From NCBI GenBank assembly GCA_947476195.1, contig CANJPT010000039.1, positions 1 through 35,774 on the forward strand: a DNA stretch of 35,774 nucleotides, given 5' to 3'. Below, piece by piece: positions 17,348 to 25,718 of the stretch (the first letter of the stretch is position 1; each line of letters starts with the position of its first letter). The notes under the pieces are model-generated. The model searched no databases. It saw only the letters and a program-made list of their open reading frames with translations, and was not told where the DNA came from. Both the position numbers and the translations under genes were made by a program. This DNA is from Lewinellaceae bacterium. Lineage in GTDB: Bacteria; Bacteroidota; Bacteroidia; Chitinophagales; Saprospiraceae.

Positions 17348-17607
17348 GTGGGGATCATTCTACGAGATGCTTACAAATATGCTGGATATTTGTGTAAATC
17401 ATCTTTATAATAACGGATATATTCATCCTGGAAAAAATAATTCTTGCATGCGCTTATTTATTCAGGAGCAGTTAATTTGTATGCTGAGCGCAAAGTTTAT
17501 AAAGATTCCGAAAGTTAGTATCCCGCAGCCCTATTTTTGCCCTGGTTTATTTTTAACAACAGGCAAACTGAAGCAGTTCATCGTTCATACATCATCGTTC
17601 CCAGAAA

Positions 17608-18480
17608 ATGATTCTAGTCACAGGTGCCAACGGCCAGCTCGGCCACTGTTTTCGTCAAGTCTCCGCGCATTGGCAGCATCATGCCTTCATTTTTGCAGGT
17701 TCGCAGGAGCTGGACGTGAGCGACCGGCGAGCGGTTCAAACCTATTTTAAATCCTTTCAACCAGGAAATATCAAATGGGTGATTAATTGCGCAGGCTATA
17801 CCTCCGTGGATAAAGCCGAACAGGAGCCTCAAAAAGCAAGAAAGGCCAATGTGTCAGGCCCCCAAAACCTCGCTCAGGTCTGTGCTGAATGGGGCATACC
17901 GCTGGTTCATTTCAGTACCGACTATGTATACCACAGTCGCCAGAATACACCCTTTCAAGAAACAGATCCGGTCAGTCCCAAAGGCGTATATGCGCGCACA
18001 AAACTTGCTGGTGAACGTGCCGCTTTGCGTGCACAGCCCCTTACGATGATTGTCCGTACCTCTTGGGTGTATTCTACTTTCGGCCATAATTTTGTAAAGA
18101 CCATGTTGCGCCTGGGGCGGGAACGCGAAACGATCCATGTGGTCGGCGACCAGATTGGCTCGCCCACTTATGCACCAGATCTGGCCGAAACCGTTATGAA
18201 GATCATTCGGCAAGTAGAGTCAGGAGCTGTACCGGTAGCATCCATTGCGGGCATTTGGAACTACGCTAATGAAGGGGTAGCCAGTTGGTATGATTTTGCT
18301 GCGGCCATTTTTGAAATGGAGCATATTGCCTGCCAGGTACAACCCATTGCCAGCAAAAACTATCCAACACCTGCCATGCGTCCACCGTTTAGTGTGTTGG
18401 ATAAGGCCAAGATCAAGACTGTATTTGGGATTGAGATCCCGCATTGGCGGGAACGTTTGCGGCATTGCCTGGCCTTATAG
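17608..18480 (+). CDS. rfbD: dTDP-4-dehydrorhamnose reductase-like SDR
   Basis: A 290-residue extended short-chain dehydrogenase. The NAD(P)-binding motif VTGANGQLG lies at residues 4-12, followed by the RmlD-typical LDVSDR, VINCAGYTSVDKAEQE and HFSTDYVY segments, and the catalytic Y128-x-x-x-K132 in VYARTKLAGE. The later VGDQIGSPTYAPDLAE and WNYANEG segments also match RfbD/RmlD. The enzyme makes dTDP-L-rhamnose for surface polysaccharides. The other rml genes are not adjacent, so it is a solitary copy here. The 260-base spacer before it separates divergent genes; no clear promoter was identified. Confidence 0.92.
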   Translation: MILVTGANGQLGHCFRQVSAHWQHHAFIFAGSQELDVSDRRAVQTYFKSFQPGNIKWVINCAGYTSVDKAEQEPQKARKANVSGPQNLAQVCAEWGIPLVHFSTDYVYHSRQNTPFQETDPVSPKGVYARTKLAGERAALRAQPLTMIVRTSWVYSTFGHNFVKTMLRLGRERETIHVVGDQIGSPTYAPDLAETVMKIIRQVESGAVPVASIAGIWNYANEGVASWYDFAAAIFEMEHIACQVQPIASKNYPTPAMRPPFSVLDKAKIKTVFGIEIPHWRERLRHCLAL

Positions 18481-18528
18481 TCTGATTTCGGTCTACCCCG
18501 GATCAGGATTTATTCGGGAAAGACGCAT

Positions 18529-19425
18529 CTACGGCCTGCTGGTGGATGCAAAAAACGCTTGAATTTCTTCAGCGCTAATATTCGGGGTCCCTCCAGCTTT
18601 GGTTGCTGTTAAAGCTCCCAGCGCATTGGCAAAATGCAAACATTCCTGATCGCTTGCTCCTGCAAATAATTGGCTCAGAAACCCGGACAAAAAGGCATCT
18701 CCAGAGCCGATAGTATCCTGTACTTTGACTGAAACGCCGGGTACACTGGAATATCCGTTTTGACTGAGGCAAGCTGCCCCATGCTCACCTTTGGTCACAA
18801 TGATCCGGTCAAAACCAAACTTCTTTTGAAGTGCATCCATTTGTGCTGATTCGGAGCCTTCTATCCCATACCATTCGGCCAGAATGTCCAGTTCCTGGTC
18901 ATTGACCTTCACAATATTTGCCATCGGGAGTAGTGTCTCCAAAAGTTCCTGGGTGTAAAACGGCTGCCGTAGATTCACATCGAACACTCGCATCGGGGCT
19001 TTTTCTATCAGAGCCAGGAGGGTTTTTTGGCTGCCTTCTGAACGACAGGACAGACTTCCGAATACCAATGCATTGGCATTACTTACGGTTTCAAGCATTG
19101 TTTTGGTCAGCTCAATATGATCCCAGGCAGCTGGCTGTACAATCTCGTAGCTGGGAATTCCTTTTTCATCCAAGGATACATTTACTACCCCTGTCGGATA
19201 ATTGGAGTCGATTTGAACCAGATCGGTCGCCACCCCTTTCTCCTGCAAAAATGCGAGCAGGGACTGCCCCAGCACATCAGCGCCGACCCGGCTGATCATT
19301 CTGGACTGCATACCCAGGTTGTTGGTTTGATAGGCAACATTCATTGGAGCACCTCCGGCAATTTTCCCTGTTGGAAGCAGGTCCCACAATATTTCGCCGA
19401 AACAAATGACGATCGGATTTTTCAT
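18529..19425 (-). CDS. PfkB-family carbohydrate kinase (fructokinase-like)
   Basis: A 298-residue ribokinase-like sugar kinase. It starts ICFGEILWDLLPTG and has GGAPMNVAYQTNNLG (about 24-38), the substrate-binding N-terminal signature, and DTIGSGDAFLSGFL (237-250), the C-terminal PfkB signature with anion hole and catalytic D243. VKVNDQELDIL (about 172-182) and TKGEHGA (about 211-217) are also typical. The sequence is closest in style to bacterial fructokinases, phosphorylating a free hexose with ATP; substrate is inferred. It converges on rfbD with a 48-base gap and no obvious terminator between. Confidence 0.9.
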   Translation of the reverse strand: MKNPIVICFGEILWDLLPTGKIAGGAPMNVAYQTNNLGMQSRMISRVGADVLGQSLLAFLQEKGVATDLVQIDSNYPTGVVNVSLDEKGIPSYEIVQPAAWDHIELTKTMLETVSNANALVFGSLSCRSEGSQKTLLALIEKAPMRVFDVNLRQPFYTQELLETLLPMANIVKVNDQELDILAEWYGIEGSESAQMDALQKKFGFDRIIVTKGEHGAACLSQNGYSSVPGVSVKVQDTIGSGDAFLSGFLSQLFAGASDQECLHFANALGALTATKAGGTPNISAEEIQAFFASTSRP

Positions 19426-19541
19426 GTACTGGATTTTATTGACTGCTTATGTGTTGAAAATATTCGGGCAAACATAGATTATTTGTTTTACCAAAACGAA
19501 AGGTGTTTACCTAAACTTGGAAAAGCTTCAAAAAATAAAAA

Positions 19542-19574
19542 GCCCGGCTTCAACAAAACAAGTTGAAACCGGGC
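19542..19574 (-). terminator. Rho-independent terminator of the universal stress protein gene
   Basis: GCCCGG-C-TTCAAC pairs with GTTGAA-A-CCGGGC around AAAACAA. On the minus strand the stem is followed by a T-rich run (A-rich 19528-19541 on the + strand). It lies 25 bases past the stop of the gene ending at 19599. Confidence 0.8.
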
Positions 19575-19598
19575 AGTAGAAAAAGCGTGGTGTGCTAA

Positions 19599-20423
19599 TC
19601 AGGCATCGTGAAGGACTAAAATCGGTACTGTGGTATGATGAGCCAGGGATCTCGAAACACTTTTTGCGAACAATTTGTGCATCAGCGAGTGTTCGTGGGC
19701 TACAACGACCAATCCATTACAGTCTGTAGATTCCAGAAAATTATGAATAGTGTGAACGACATTTATATCGTGTAGATAATGGAAATTATGTGGAATGCTA
19801 CCCAGTTTTTTGCTTAAAGCCGCTTCGTTTTGGTGGTCGGGTTGCTTGTGGGGTTCGCTTACTACATGCACGATGTTCAGGCCTGTATGTTGCAGGTTGA
19901 GCATTTCGCGCATAAAACGTAAGGACTCCTGACTCACCGGCAGTCTGAAATCAGTTGCAAATGCAAACCGGGCGGCATTTCTGAATACAGCTTTCGTGGG
20001 AACCACAAAAGTCGGGGTTTTAGTGGCTGAGATGACACCTCCAGCCACACTGCCCAAGAGTATGCCGCGCAGCCCACTGGCACCGGTGGTTCCCATTACA
20101 ATGAGAGAGGCCCCTAATTCGGTAGCCGTTTGCGAGATGGTGCTGACGGGAAACCCGATCCGGCATTCAATCTGAATCTTGACATCTTTCAAATGCGGGC
20201 TCCGGGTAAACTTTTTGACCCATATTTTCATGCCGTCCAGCCGCTGTTGGACATAATTGTCTACAAAAAAGGCATCATACATATTGTTGTCTACGCCTTC
20301 GTTGGGGTACACAACGTACAATACCGTGATAGACCGGTCCGTACGTGCGGCAATTTCAAGTGCGTACATCATCGCATTGTTGGCGCATTTAGAAAAATCG
20401 GTCGGGACAAGAATTGTTTTCAT
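19599..20423 (-). CDS. Tandem universal stress protein (two UspA domains)
   Basis: The start is placed at the ATG at 20421-20423 (MKTILVPTDFSKC), preceded by AGGTAA as ribosome-binding site; an upstream in-frame ATG at 20498 would add 25 residues not seen in the family. The product is 274 residues with two Usp domains. The first has the ATP-binding signature G-2x-G-9x-G-S in MGTTGASGLRGILLGS. The second (from about FRNAARFAFATDF) ends VARSLAHHTTVPILVLH-like sequence and lacks that motif, so it is probably degenerate. Usp proteins respond to starvation, redox or oxygen stress. The gene lies downstream of a small unknown gene and near a copper ATPase, a context often tied to Crp/Fnr regulation. 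Confidence 0.92.
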   Translation of the reverse strand: MKTILVPTDFSKCANNAMMYALEIAARTDRSITVLYVVYPNEGVDNNMYDAFFVDNYVQQRLDGMKIWVKKFTRSPHLKDVKIQIECRIGFPVSTISQTATELGASLIVMGTTGASGLRGILLGSVAGGVISATKTPTFVVPTKAVFRNAARFAFATDFRLPVSQESLRFMREMLNLQHTGLNIVHVVSEPHKQPDHQNEAALSKKLGSIPHNFHYLHDINVVHTIHNFLESTDCNGLVVVAHEHSLMHKLFAKSVSRSLAHHTTVPILVLHDA

Positions 20424-20513
20424 AGTTACCTGAATTAGTTGAAAATTATTTTTTCCAAAAATCGGGAATGGTGTGGCTGAAACCATACTATTGAACATTT
20501 TTGTTTTGTCCCC

Positions 20514-20547
20514 AGACCTATAAGGTTTTTGAAAACCTTATACGTCT
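20514..20547. repeat. 34-base palindrome upstream of the usp gene
   Basis: AGAC-C-TATAAGGTTTT-TG-AAAACCTTATA-C-GTCT: perfect 11-base inner arms plus 4-base outer arms with one mismatched pair. It lies about 90 bases upstream of the usp start and has no following T run. It could be an operator or a member of a dispersed palindromic repeat family. Confidence 0.7.
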
Positions 20548-20634
20548 CGATTTTAGAAAATGTCCAGTAGTCTGGGCTGAAACGCACCCAATTAATTCAC
20601 CGGATACGGTTCAGGCAGATAGTTTCCTAAGGGT

Positions 20635-21045
20635 CTATTCTTGGTCGCGGTAATCCATAGGATCCACAAACTCCTGATGTATGTTTTCGCTGGCTTTGAC
20701 TTTAACCTGTTGCTCTGCAAGGGTCAGGTTGTCTGTCAGGGAAGTCTCAAGCCAGGTTCGGCCAGATTTTCGAAATAATTGAACGTGTAAGTTGTATTCC
20801 GTTTCAAAGACTTGCTCTAAATCCCAGACGACAGTATCCGACCCAATCGGAATGGTGCCGGCTTTTAGTTTGGGAGAAAGCTGGCTCAACAACATATTCC
20901 TGTCCTGGATTAGGAATTTAGCCGCACTACCCCTATGTTCAGCATGTGGTTTGCTGAAAAATACAATTTTTAAACCCTCAAACGCCTCCGTAAATTCAAT
21001 CTGGAGGGCGCTAATCGTTTTGTCAGGTGCAATATGGAGATCCAT
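20635..21045 (-). CDS. Small conserved-looking protein, function unknown
   Basis: The ATG at 21043-21045 (MDLHIAPDKT) is chosen because starting at 21111 would run through the palindromic promoter region. The product is 136 residues, soluble, without signal peptide or membrane segment. It contains alternating strands and helices (ISALQIEFTEAF, LKIVFFSKPHAEHRGS) and a mid-chain WDLEQVFETEYNLHVQLFRKSGRTWLETSLTDNLTL segment with several aromatic residues in beta-like pattern. I recognise no catalytic motif. It sits between the usp gene and the divergent copper ATPase and probably shares their regulation; a stress or microaerobic role is inference only. Confidence 0.7.
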   Translation of the reverse strand: MDLHIAPDKTISALQIEFTEAFEGLKIVFFSKPHAEHRGSAAKFLIQDRNMLLSQLSPKLKAGTIPIGSDTVVWDLEQVFETEYNLHVQLFRKSGRTWLETSLTDNLTLAEQQVKVKASENIHQEFVDPMDYRDQE

Positions 21046-21097
21046 AATTAGTATGATTTTATTTGACAAAGTTGCAGGGATATGGCGCGTATTGAAC

Positions 21098-21179
21098 ATG
21101 ATGTGCATCACCCCATTGCATGACTTTGTCCCGTTTTGTGGCCCTGATTAGTATCACTTTCCCCCCTGACCAGCGTCAC
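21098..21179. promoter_or_regulatory. Three Crp/Fnr-like palindromes in a divergent promoter
   Basis: ATGAT-GTGC-ATCAC (21098-21111), CTGAT-TAGT-ATCAC (21144-21157) and CTGAC-CAGC-GTCAC (21166-21179) share the form TGAY-N4-RTCA, close to the TTGAT-N4-ATCAA box of Fnr-family regulators. Centres are 46 and 22 bases apart. They lie 53 bases from the start of the leftward small gene and 51 bases from the start of the rightward ATPase, so one regulator could control both. Confidence 0.55.
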
Positions 21180-21230
21180 CCTGCTTCTGTAGCGCTGTTC
21201 GGATTTTTGCCTCCATAAATTCTGTCGCTT

Positions 21231-23804
21231 ATGCCCGTATCAGTTCTCTCACAGCCTAAAAACCCGCCCATAGCAGCCCATAACTGCTTTCACTGCCATG
21301 ATGCTTGCCCGCCAGTTCTACCCGGAGGAGCGGATCATTTGATCAATGGAGACAAGCATTTTTGCTGCCAGGGCTGCCAGATGGTATATGAGATTCTGAA
21401 CACTCACAACCTCTGTGCGTATTACGACCTGGATCAAAATCCCGGACAAAGCTTTAAAACACAAAAATTTGCCAAAAGCTACGCTTACCTGGATGATGCC
21501 GAGATTCAGGAAAAACTAATTGAATTTGAAAATGGCCCAACTATCCAGGTTACATTCTACCTGCCTCAAATGCACTGTGTGTCCTGTATCTGGCTGCTTG
21601 AAAATCTCTACAAACTCGATGCGGGCGTAACTCATTCCCGGGTAAATTTTTTGAAAAAGACTACTACCATACAATTTGACTCAGCCCAAACCTCCCTGCG
21701 CAAACTAGCCACCCTACTTGCTTCTATCGGGTATGCCCCGGATATCAATCTGGGGGATGTAGACGGACAAGAGCGACCTAAGATGAGCCGTCGCCTGGCA
21801 GCACAATTGGCCGTGGCTGGTTTTGCGTTTGGTAATGTTATGCTGTTCAGTTTTCCAGAATATGTAGGTATGACCCGGGAGACAGATTCCTGGTTCTCTT
21901 ACGCATTTGGGTATCTCAGTATCCTGATCTCACTTCCTGTTCTGTTATTTAGCGAACGCGATTATTATCGGTCTGCCTGGCTTGGACTACGCAATCGTCA
22001 GCTTAACATAGACATCCCCCTTTGCCTTGCTTTTCTTTCATTGTTTGGGCGAAGTGTTTGGGAGATCCTTACCCATACCGGTCCAGGTTATCTTGATTCG
22101 TTTGCCGGGTTGACATTTTTGCTCCTTATTGGCAAATGGTTTCAGCAGCATGTATGGCACCAGCTTTCTTTCGAGCGCGACTATAAATCTTACTTCCCGG
22201 TAGCGGCTACCCTTCGCAGCGGCGACGAGGAAACTTCGGTGCCTGTCAGCCGTCTGGTGCCTGGAGACATCATTCTGATCCGAAGTCAGGAGGTTATCCC
22301 GGCCGATGGTATTTTGTTAAAAGGCTCCGCTCAGGTTGATTATAGTTTTGTGACGGGTGAATCAGAGCTGGTAATGGTTCAGAATGGTGAACGAATTTTT
22401 GCAGGTGGTAAACAGATTGGCGAAAGCATAGAGATTTCCCTGACCCGCCGCGTAGCACAAAGTCACCTGACCAAGTTGTGGAACAACGAGGCCTTCAAAA
22501 CCAACGCCAAAGGTCAGGTGACCCAATTGGCTGATGCTGCAGGCCACTATTTTACCTACCTCATCCTGGCATTTGGCGGCGGGGCATTTCTGTATTGGTG
22601 GCTAATGCGCAGTGACATAGCCACGGCTATCAATGCATTTACAGCCGTCATGATTGTGGCCTGTCCCTGCACGGTGGCTCTTGCCATTCCGTTTACGCTC
22701 GGCAATATCCTCCGGATTCTTGGTCGCAATCGTTTTTACCTGAAAAATATCCGGGTGGTCGAGGCTTTTGCCGAGATCAATGCGGTGGTTTTTGATAAAA
22801 CGGGTACCATTACCAATGTTTCTCAACAAGAAATGCGTTTTACCGGCAAGCCACTCAGTGCTGCTGACCAGGTGGCCATCCGATCGCTGGTGCGGCATTC
22901 GGCCCATCCGCTCAGTCGCCGCTTGTACCAATCTATGCCTGAGGTGCCAACAGAAACGCCGGAGCAGTTTGAAGAAATTCCTGGCTTGGGTATTCGGGGT
23001 GTTGTGAAGGGACGGGAGCTGAAGATTGGGTCGCAAAAGTTTGTCTGTCGCCATGATTTACAAGAGGGGCAGAATTTTGTCGAAGAAAAAATTTTAAATC
23101 CTGTTCATCCTATCGACAAAAATAAGGAGCAGGAAACGATTCCTTTCGGAAAGAGGCAAAGCGGTGTATTCGTCTCCATAGATGGCGAACTTATTGGACA
23201 TTACGAAGTCAAAAGCCATTTCCGCAACGGACTTGCCCAGGTGCTTGCCTTCTTCACTTCAGGTATGAAACCTCATTGGTTTCAAAAAGCTATGAGGTCC
23301 AAACAAAGTAATTTTCTACTCTCCGGTGATCAGGATCGCGAAGATTCGGCGCTTGCATCCTTCTTTCCAGATAAAGGGACGATGCGTTTCAACCAAAGCC
23401 CTCAGGAAAAACTTGAATTTGTAAAAGATCTACAACAACAAGGCCAGCATGTTATGATGCTCGGTGATGGCCTGAACGACGCTGGGGCCCTCCGCCAAAG
23501 TGATCTTGGCATCGTTGTAGCCGAAAATACCAACAACTTCACTCCGGCCTGTGATGCCATTCTTCATGCCGATGAGTTTGCGCGTTTGCCACAGTTTGTG
23601 CAACTGGCCAGGGCAGGGGTAAAAATTGTGAACCGCTCCTATATCGTTGCCTTATCTTATAACGCAATTGGACTTAGTTTTGCTGTGGTGGGTGCTTTGT
23701 CGCCCTTAGGTGCTGCGATATTGATGCCGATTAGTTCGGTTTCAGTGGTGTTGTTTGGAGTAGGGATGAGTAATTGGGCGGCACGGCGGATTCTGAGGGG
23801 TTGA
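21231..23804 (+). CDS. Copper P1B-type ATPase, CcoI/FixI type
   Basis: An 857-residue heavy-metal pump. The N-terminus has a cysteine-rich metal-binding segment (C19-F-H-C22-x3-C26, then CCQGC at 45-49), followed by an HMA domain with MHCVSC (C116/C119). The catalytic core has TGES (375-378), the ion-path motif CPC (478-480) in VACPCTVAL, the phosphorylated D522 in DKTGT, the HP dipeptide (559-560) and GDGLNDAGAL. The extra N-terminal cysteine segment and the CPC context fit CcoI/FixI pumps, which export copper for assembly of cbb3-type cytochrome oxidase. No cco/fix genes follow in this window; an HTTM protein does. The divergent promoter carries Crp/Fnr-like boxes, consistent with low-oxygen control. 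Confidence 0.92.
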   Translation: MPVSVLSQPKNPPIAAHNCFHCHDACPPVLPGGADHLINGDKHFCCQGCQMVYEILNTHNLCAYYDLDQNPGQSFKTQKFAKSYAYLDDAEIQEKLIEFENGPTIQVTFYLPQMHCVSCIWLLENLYKLDAGVTHSRVNFLKKTTTIQFDSAQTSLRKLATLLASIGYAPDINLGDVDGQERPKMSRRLAAQLAVAGFAFGNVMLFSFPEYVGMTRETDSWFSYAFGYLSILISLPVLLFSERDYYRSAWLGLRNRQLNIDIPLCLAFLSLFGRSVWEILTHTGPGYLDSFAGLTFLLLIGKWFQQHVWHQLSFERDYKSYFPVAATLRSGDEETSVPVSRLVPGDIILIRSQEVIPADGILLKGSAQVDYSFVTGESELVMVQNGERIFAGGKQIGESIEISLTRRVAQSHLTKLWNNEAFKTNAKGQVTQLADAAGHYFTYLILAFGGGAFLYWWLMRSDIATAINAFTAVMIVACPCTVALAIPFTLGNILRILGRNRFYLKNIRVVEAFAEINAVVFDKTGTITNVSQQEMRFTGKPLSAADQVAIRSLVRHSAHPLSRRLYQSMPEVPTETPEQFEEIPGLGIRGVVKGRELKIGSQKFVCRHDLQEGQNFVEEKILNPVHPIDKNKEQETIPFGKRQSGVFVSIDGELIGHYEVKSHFRNGLAQVLAFFTSGMKPHWFQKAMRSKQSNFLLSGDQDREDSALASFFPDKGTMRFNQSPQEKLEFVKDLQQQGQHVMMLGDGLNDAGALRQSDLGIVVAENTNNFTPACDAILHADEFARLPQFVQLARAGVKIVNRSYIVALSYNAIGLSFAVVGALSPLGAAILMPISSVSVVLFGVGMSNWAARRILRG

Positions 23805-23969
23805 AGGCGTATTGAATCCTACTTGCTTTTACTTGATTCGTATAGCTTTGACCAATTAACATTTTATCTAATTGCTTATTTCATTTGCCCGAAACAAGTT
23901 AATCTTGCGGCTTTAAGGCTGGGTTATCCTTGGTCATTATAAGTCCAACTTTTAGCCGCATTTAATCGC

Positions 23970-25304
23970 ATGGCCTATCTTCAAAGGTTTAAAAACTGGT
24001 TAAGCGAACCAATCAACGGATATGTAATTGGCCTTTTTCGGGTCTTTTATGGCCTTTTCATGTCGTATGAAATAGCCAATTATATATTCACCGGAATGGT
24101 GAATGCCTTTTTCGTGTCCCCCAAAATCAACTTTCCTTATGAAGGTTTTGAGTGGATCCAGCCGCCACCTGCACCCATATTGTCTGCAATTCTTTATGTC
24201 ATGTTGGGCTGCGCATTTCTGATCACCATTGGTGTCTGGATGAAATGGGTCGCACGTTTATTTGCAGGCTTTTATCTGTATGTCCTCTTTTTGGACAAGA
24301 GTCTTTACAACAACCACATTTATCTTTTTATTCTGCTGGCGATTCTATTGAGCTTTACCCATGCAGATCAGTTTGCATCCATTCGAAAACGGAAACTGCC
24401 AGGTATTGCGGTGCCCCGGTGGCAGCAATTTATGCTGGGAGCCCAAGTGATGTGTGTGTATTTTTTCGCCAGTTTGGTCAAAATGCGGTCGGATTGGTGG
24501 GTGCTTAAACAGCCTGTCAGCATAATCTCTGAAGCAATTCCGGCGGATAGCTTTTTAGCTGGTCTTTACAAGTCGGAACTAGGTATTAATCTGATGGTAT
24601 ATATGGGGTTTTCACTTGATTTTTTTGCCCCAGTATTGTTGTGGTACAAACCTTTGCGCAAATGGGTGGTCATTCCTTTTGCGCTTTTTCATTATTCCAA
24701 TTCCGGGATATTCGGGGATATTGGAATCTTTCCGTTTGTTATGATGGCATCGCTGATCCTCTACTTTGAACTGGAAGAAATTCCGCTACTGCGCAGGTTT
24801 TATCCTAATTTATCCACTAAAAACAATGCATTGCCCAGTCCGGCTGTAAGCAAGCTGAGCGTTTGGTTTCTGTTGGCATATTTTAGCTTTCAACTGTTAT
24901 TCCCACTTCGCGGTCTGTTTTTGCCCAATGATCTGGATTATACTACCATTGGAAACCGGTTCTCCTGGCGGGTAAAAGCAGATTCCCGTATGGTGTCAGA
25001 ATTTAAAATTGTAATGAAGGATCCAGCCACAGGGGAAGAAGTTGACATAAATTACAGAACGATGGTCAATAATGTTCAGATCCAGTCCATGCTTTATGAC
25101 CCGCGGATGATGATGGATTTTGCAAAGATGATGCATCGGGAGGCCACAAAAATTGGTGTGCCGAATGCAGCATTATATGCCAGAATTAAATTAAGCCTGA
25201 ATGGCAGGCCTCCGCAGTATTTTATTAATCCGGAAGTTGATATGATTAAAGTAAACTACAGTCCTTTCAAAAAACTGGATTGGGTAATACCTGTTGAGCG
25301 CTAG
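23970..25304 (+). CDS. HTTM-domain (vitamin K gamma-carboxylase-like) membrane protein
   Basis: A 444-residue protein with several hydrophobic spans in the first ~300 residues (for example ILSAILYVMLGCAFLITIGV and LYNNHIYLFILLAILLSF) and a C-terminal soluble part beginning about WRVKADSRMVSEFKI. The start (SEPINGYVIGLFRVFYGLFMSYE), the LDKSLYNNHIYLF segment and the LYFELEEIP region match bacterial HTTM proteins, which share the membrane fold of vitamin K-dependent gamma-carboxylase. Function in Bacteroidota is not established. It begins 165 bases after the ATPase on the same strand. Its TAG stop (25302-25304) lies inside the left arm of a palindromic repeat. Confidence 0.85.
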   Translation: MAYLQRFKNWLSEPINGYVIGLFRVFYGLFMSYEIANYIFTGMVNAFFVSPKINFPYEGFEWIQPPPAPILSAILYVMLGCAFLITIGVWMKWVARLFAGFYLYVLFLDKSLYNNHIYLFILLAILLSFTHADQFASIRKRKLPGIAVPRWQQFMLGAQVMCVYFFASLVKMRSDWWVLKQPVSIISEAIPADSFLAGLYKSELGINLMVYMGFSLDFFAPVLLWYKPLRKWVVIPFALFHYSNSGIFGDIGIFPFVMMASLILYFELEEIPLLRRFYPNLSTKNNALPSPAVSKLSVWFLLAYFSFQLLFPLRGLFLPNDLDYTTIGNRFSWRVKADSRMVSEFKIVMKDPATGEEVDINYRTMVNNVQIQSMLYDPRMMMDFAKMMHREATKIGVPNAALYARIKLSLNGRPPQYFINPEVDMIKVNYSPFKKLDWVIPVER

Positions 25305-25485
25305 TGCCGCGTCCGGCCATTAAGGTGTGAATATGGCGGTCTAATTTTTCCTTTCTCTGCGTTGTTCGTCGGTTAAAATGTCCCGCATTGCGCCCTTCTC
25401 ACGCCTTGATAAAGAAAAAATTTGCCTCCCCAATTCATACCTGAATGGCCGGGCGCGGCACTAGTGCCGCACCCGGCCATTCAGG
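25301..25485. repeat. MITE-like palindromic repeat element
   Basis: A 32-base arm at 25301-25332 (CTAGTGCCGCGTCCGGCCAT...) matches the reverse complement of 25433-25464 at 29 of 32 positions, enclosing 100 bases. A third, partial arm copy begins at 25461, making 25440-25485 a 46-base palindrome with one mismatched pair centred on CTAG. The interior holds no usable gene. The structure fits a small non-autonomous repeat; 25486-25718, between it and the next gene, shows nothing recognisable beyond AT-rich leader. Confidence 0.7.
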
Positions 25486-25718
25486 CAGCTTCATGACAAT
25501 TGGTTGCAGGGACTTGACACTTCGGACGGTTCGGTTGGGGCAACGGTGTAAATAGTTTGGAACCAATGCTCAAAATAGCCACTATAGAAACACGTGGTTT
25601 GAGAAAAAACACTTTTATTTTCGATTCCTACAGGTTGGGTATATTTATTTGCAGCTTAATTAATGTTCTTCATACATTTGTCAATATTTTATAACACGTA
25701 ATCATTTTAATATTGTTC

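Noticed and set aside
17532-17539. TATTTTTG resembling the Bacteroidota -7 promoter element upstream of rfbD
   Set aside because: No TTG element at suitable spacing upstream; such A/T-rich octamers occur often by chance.
23908-23966. Inverted TGCGGCT / AGCCGCA pair before the HTTM gene
   Set aside because: Only 7-base arms with a long loop and no T run; too weak to call a terminator or riboswitch.
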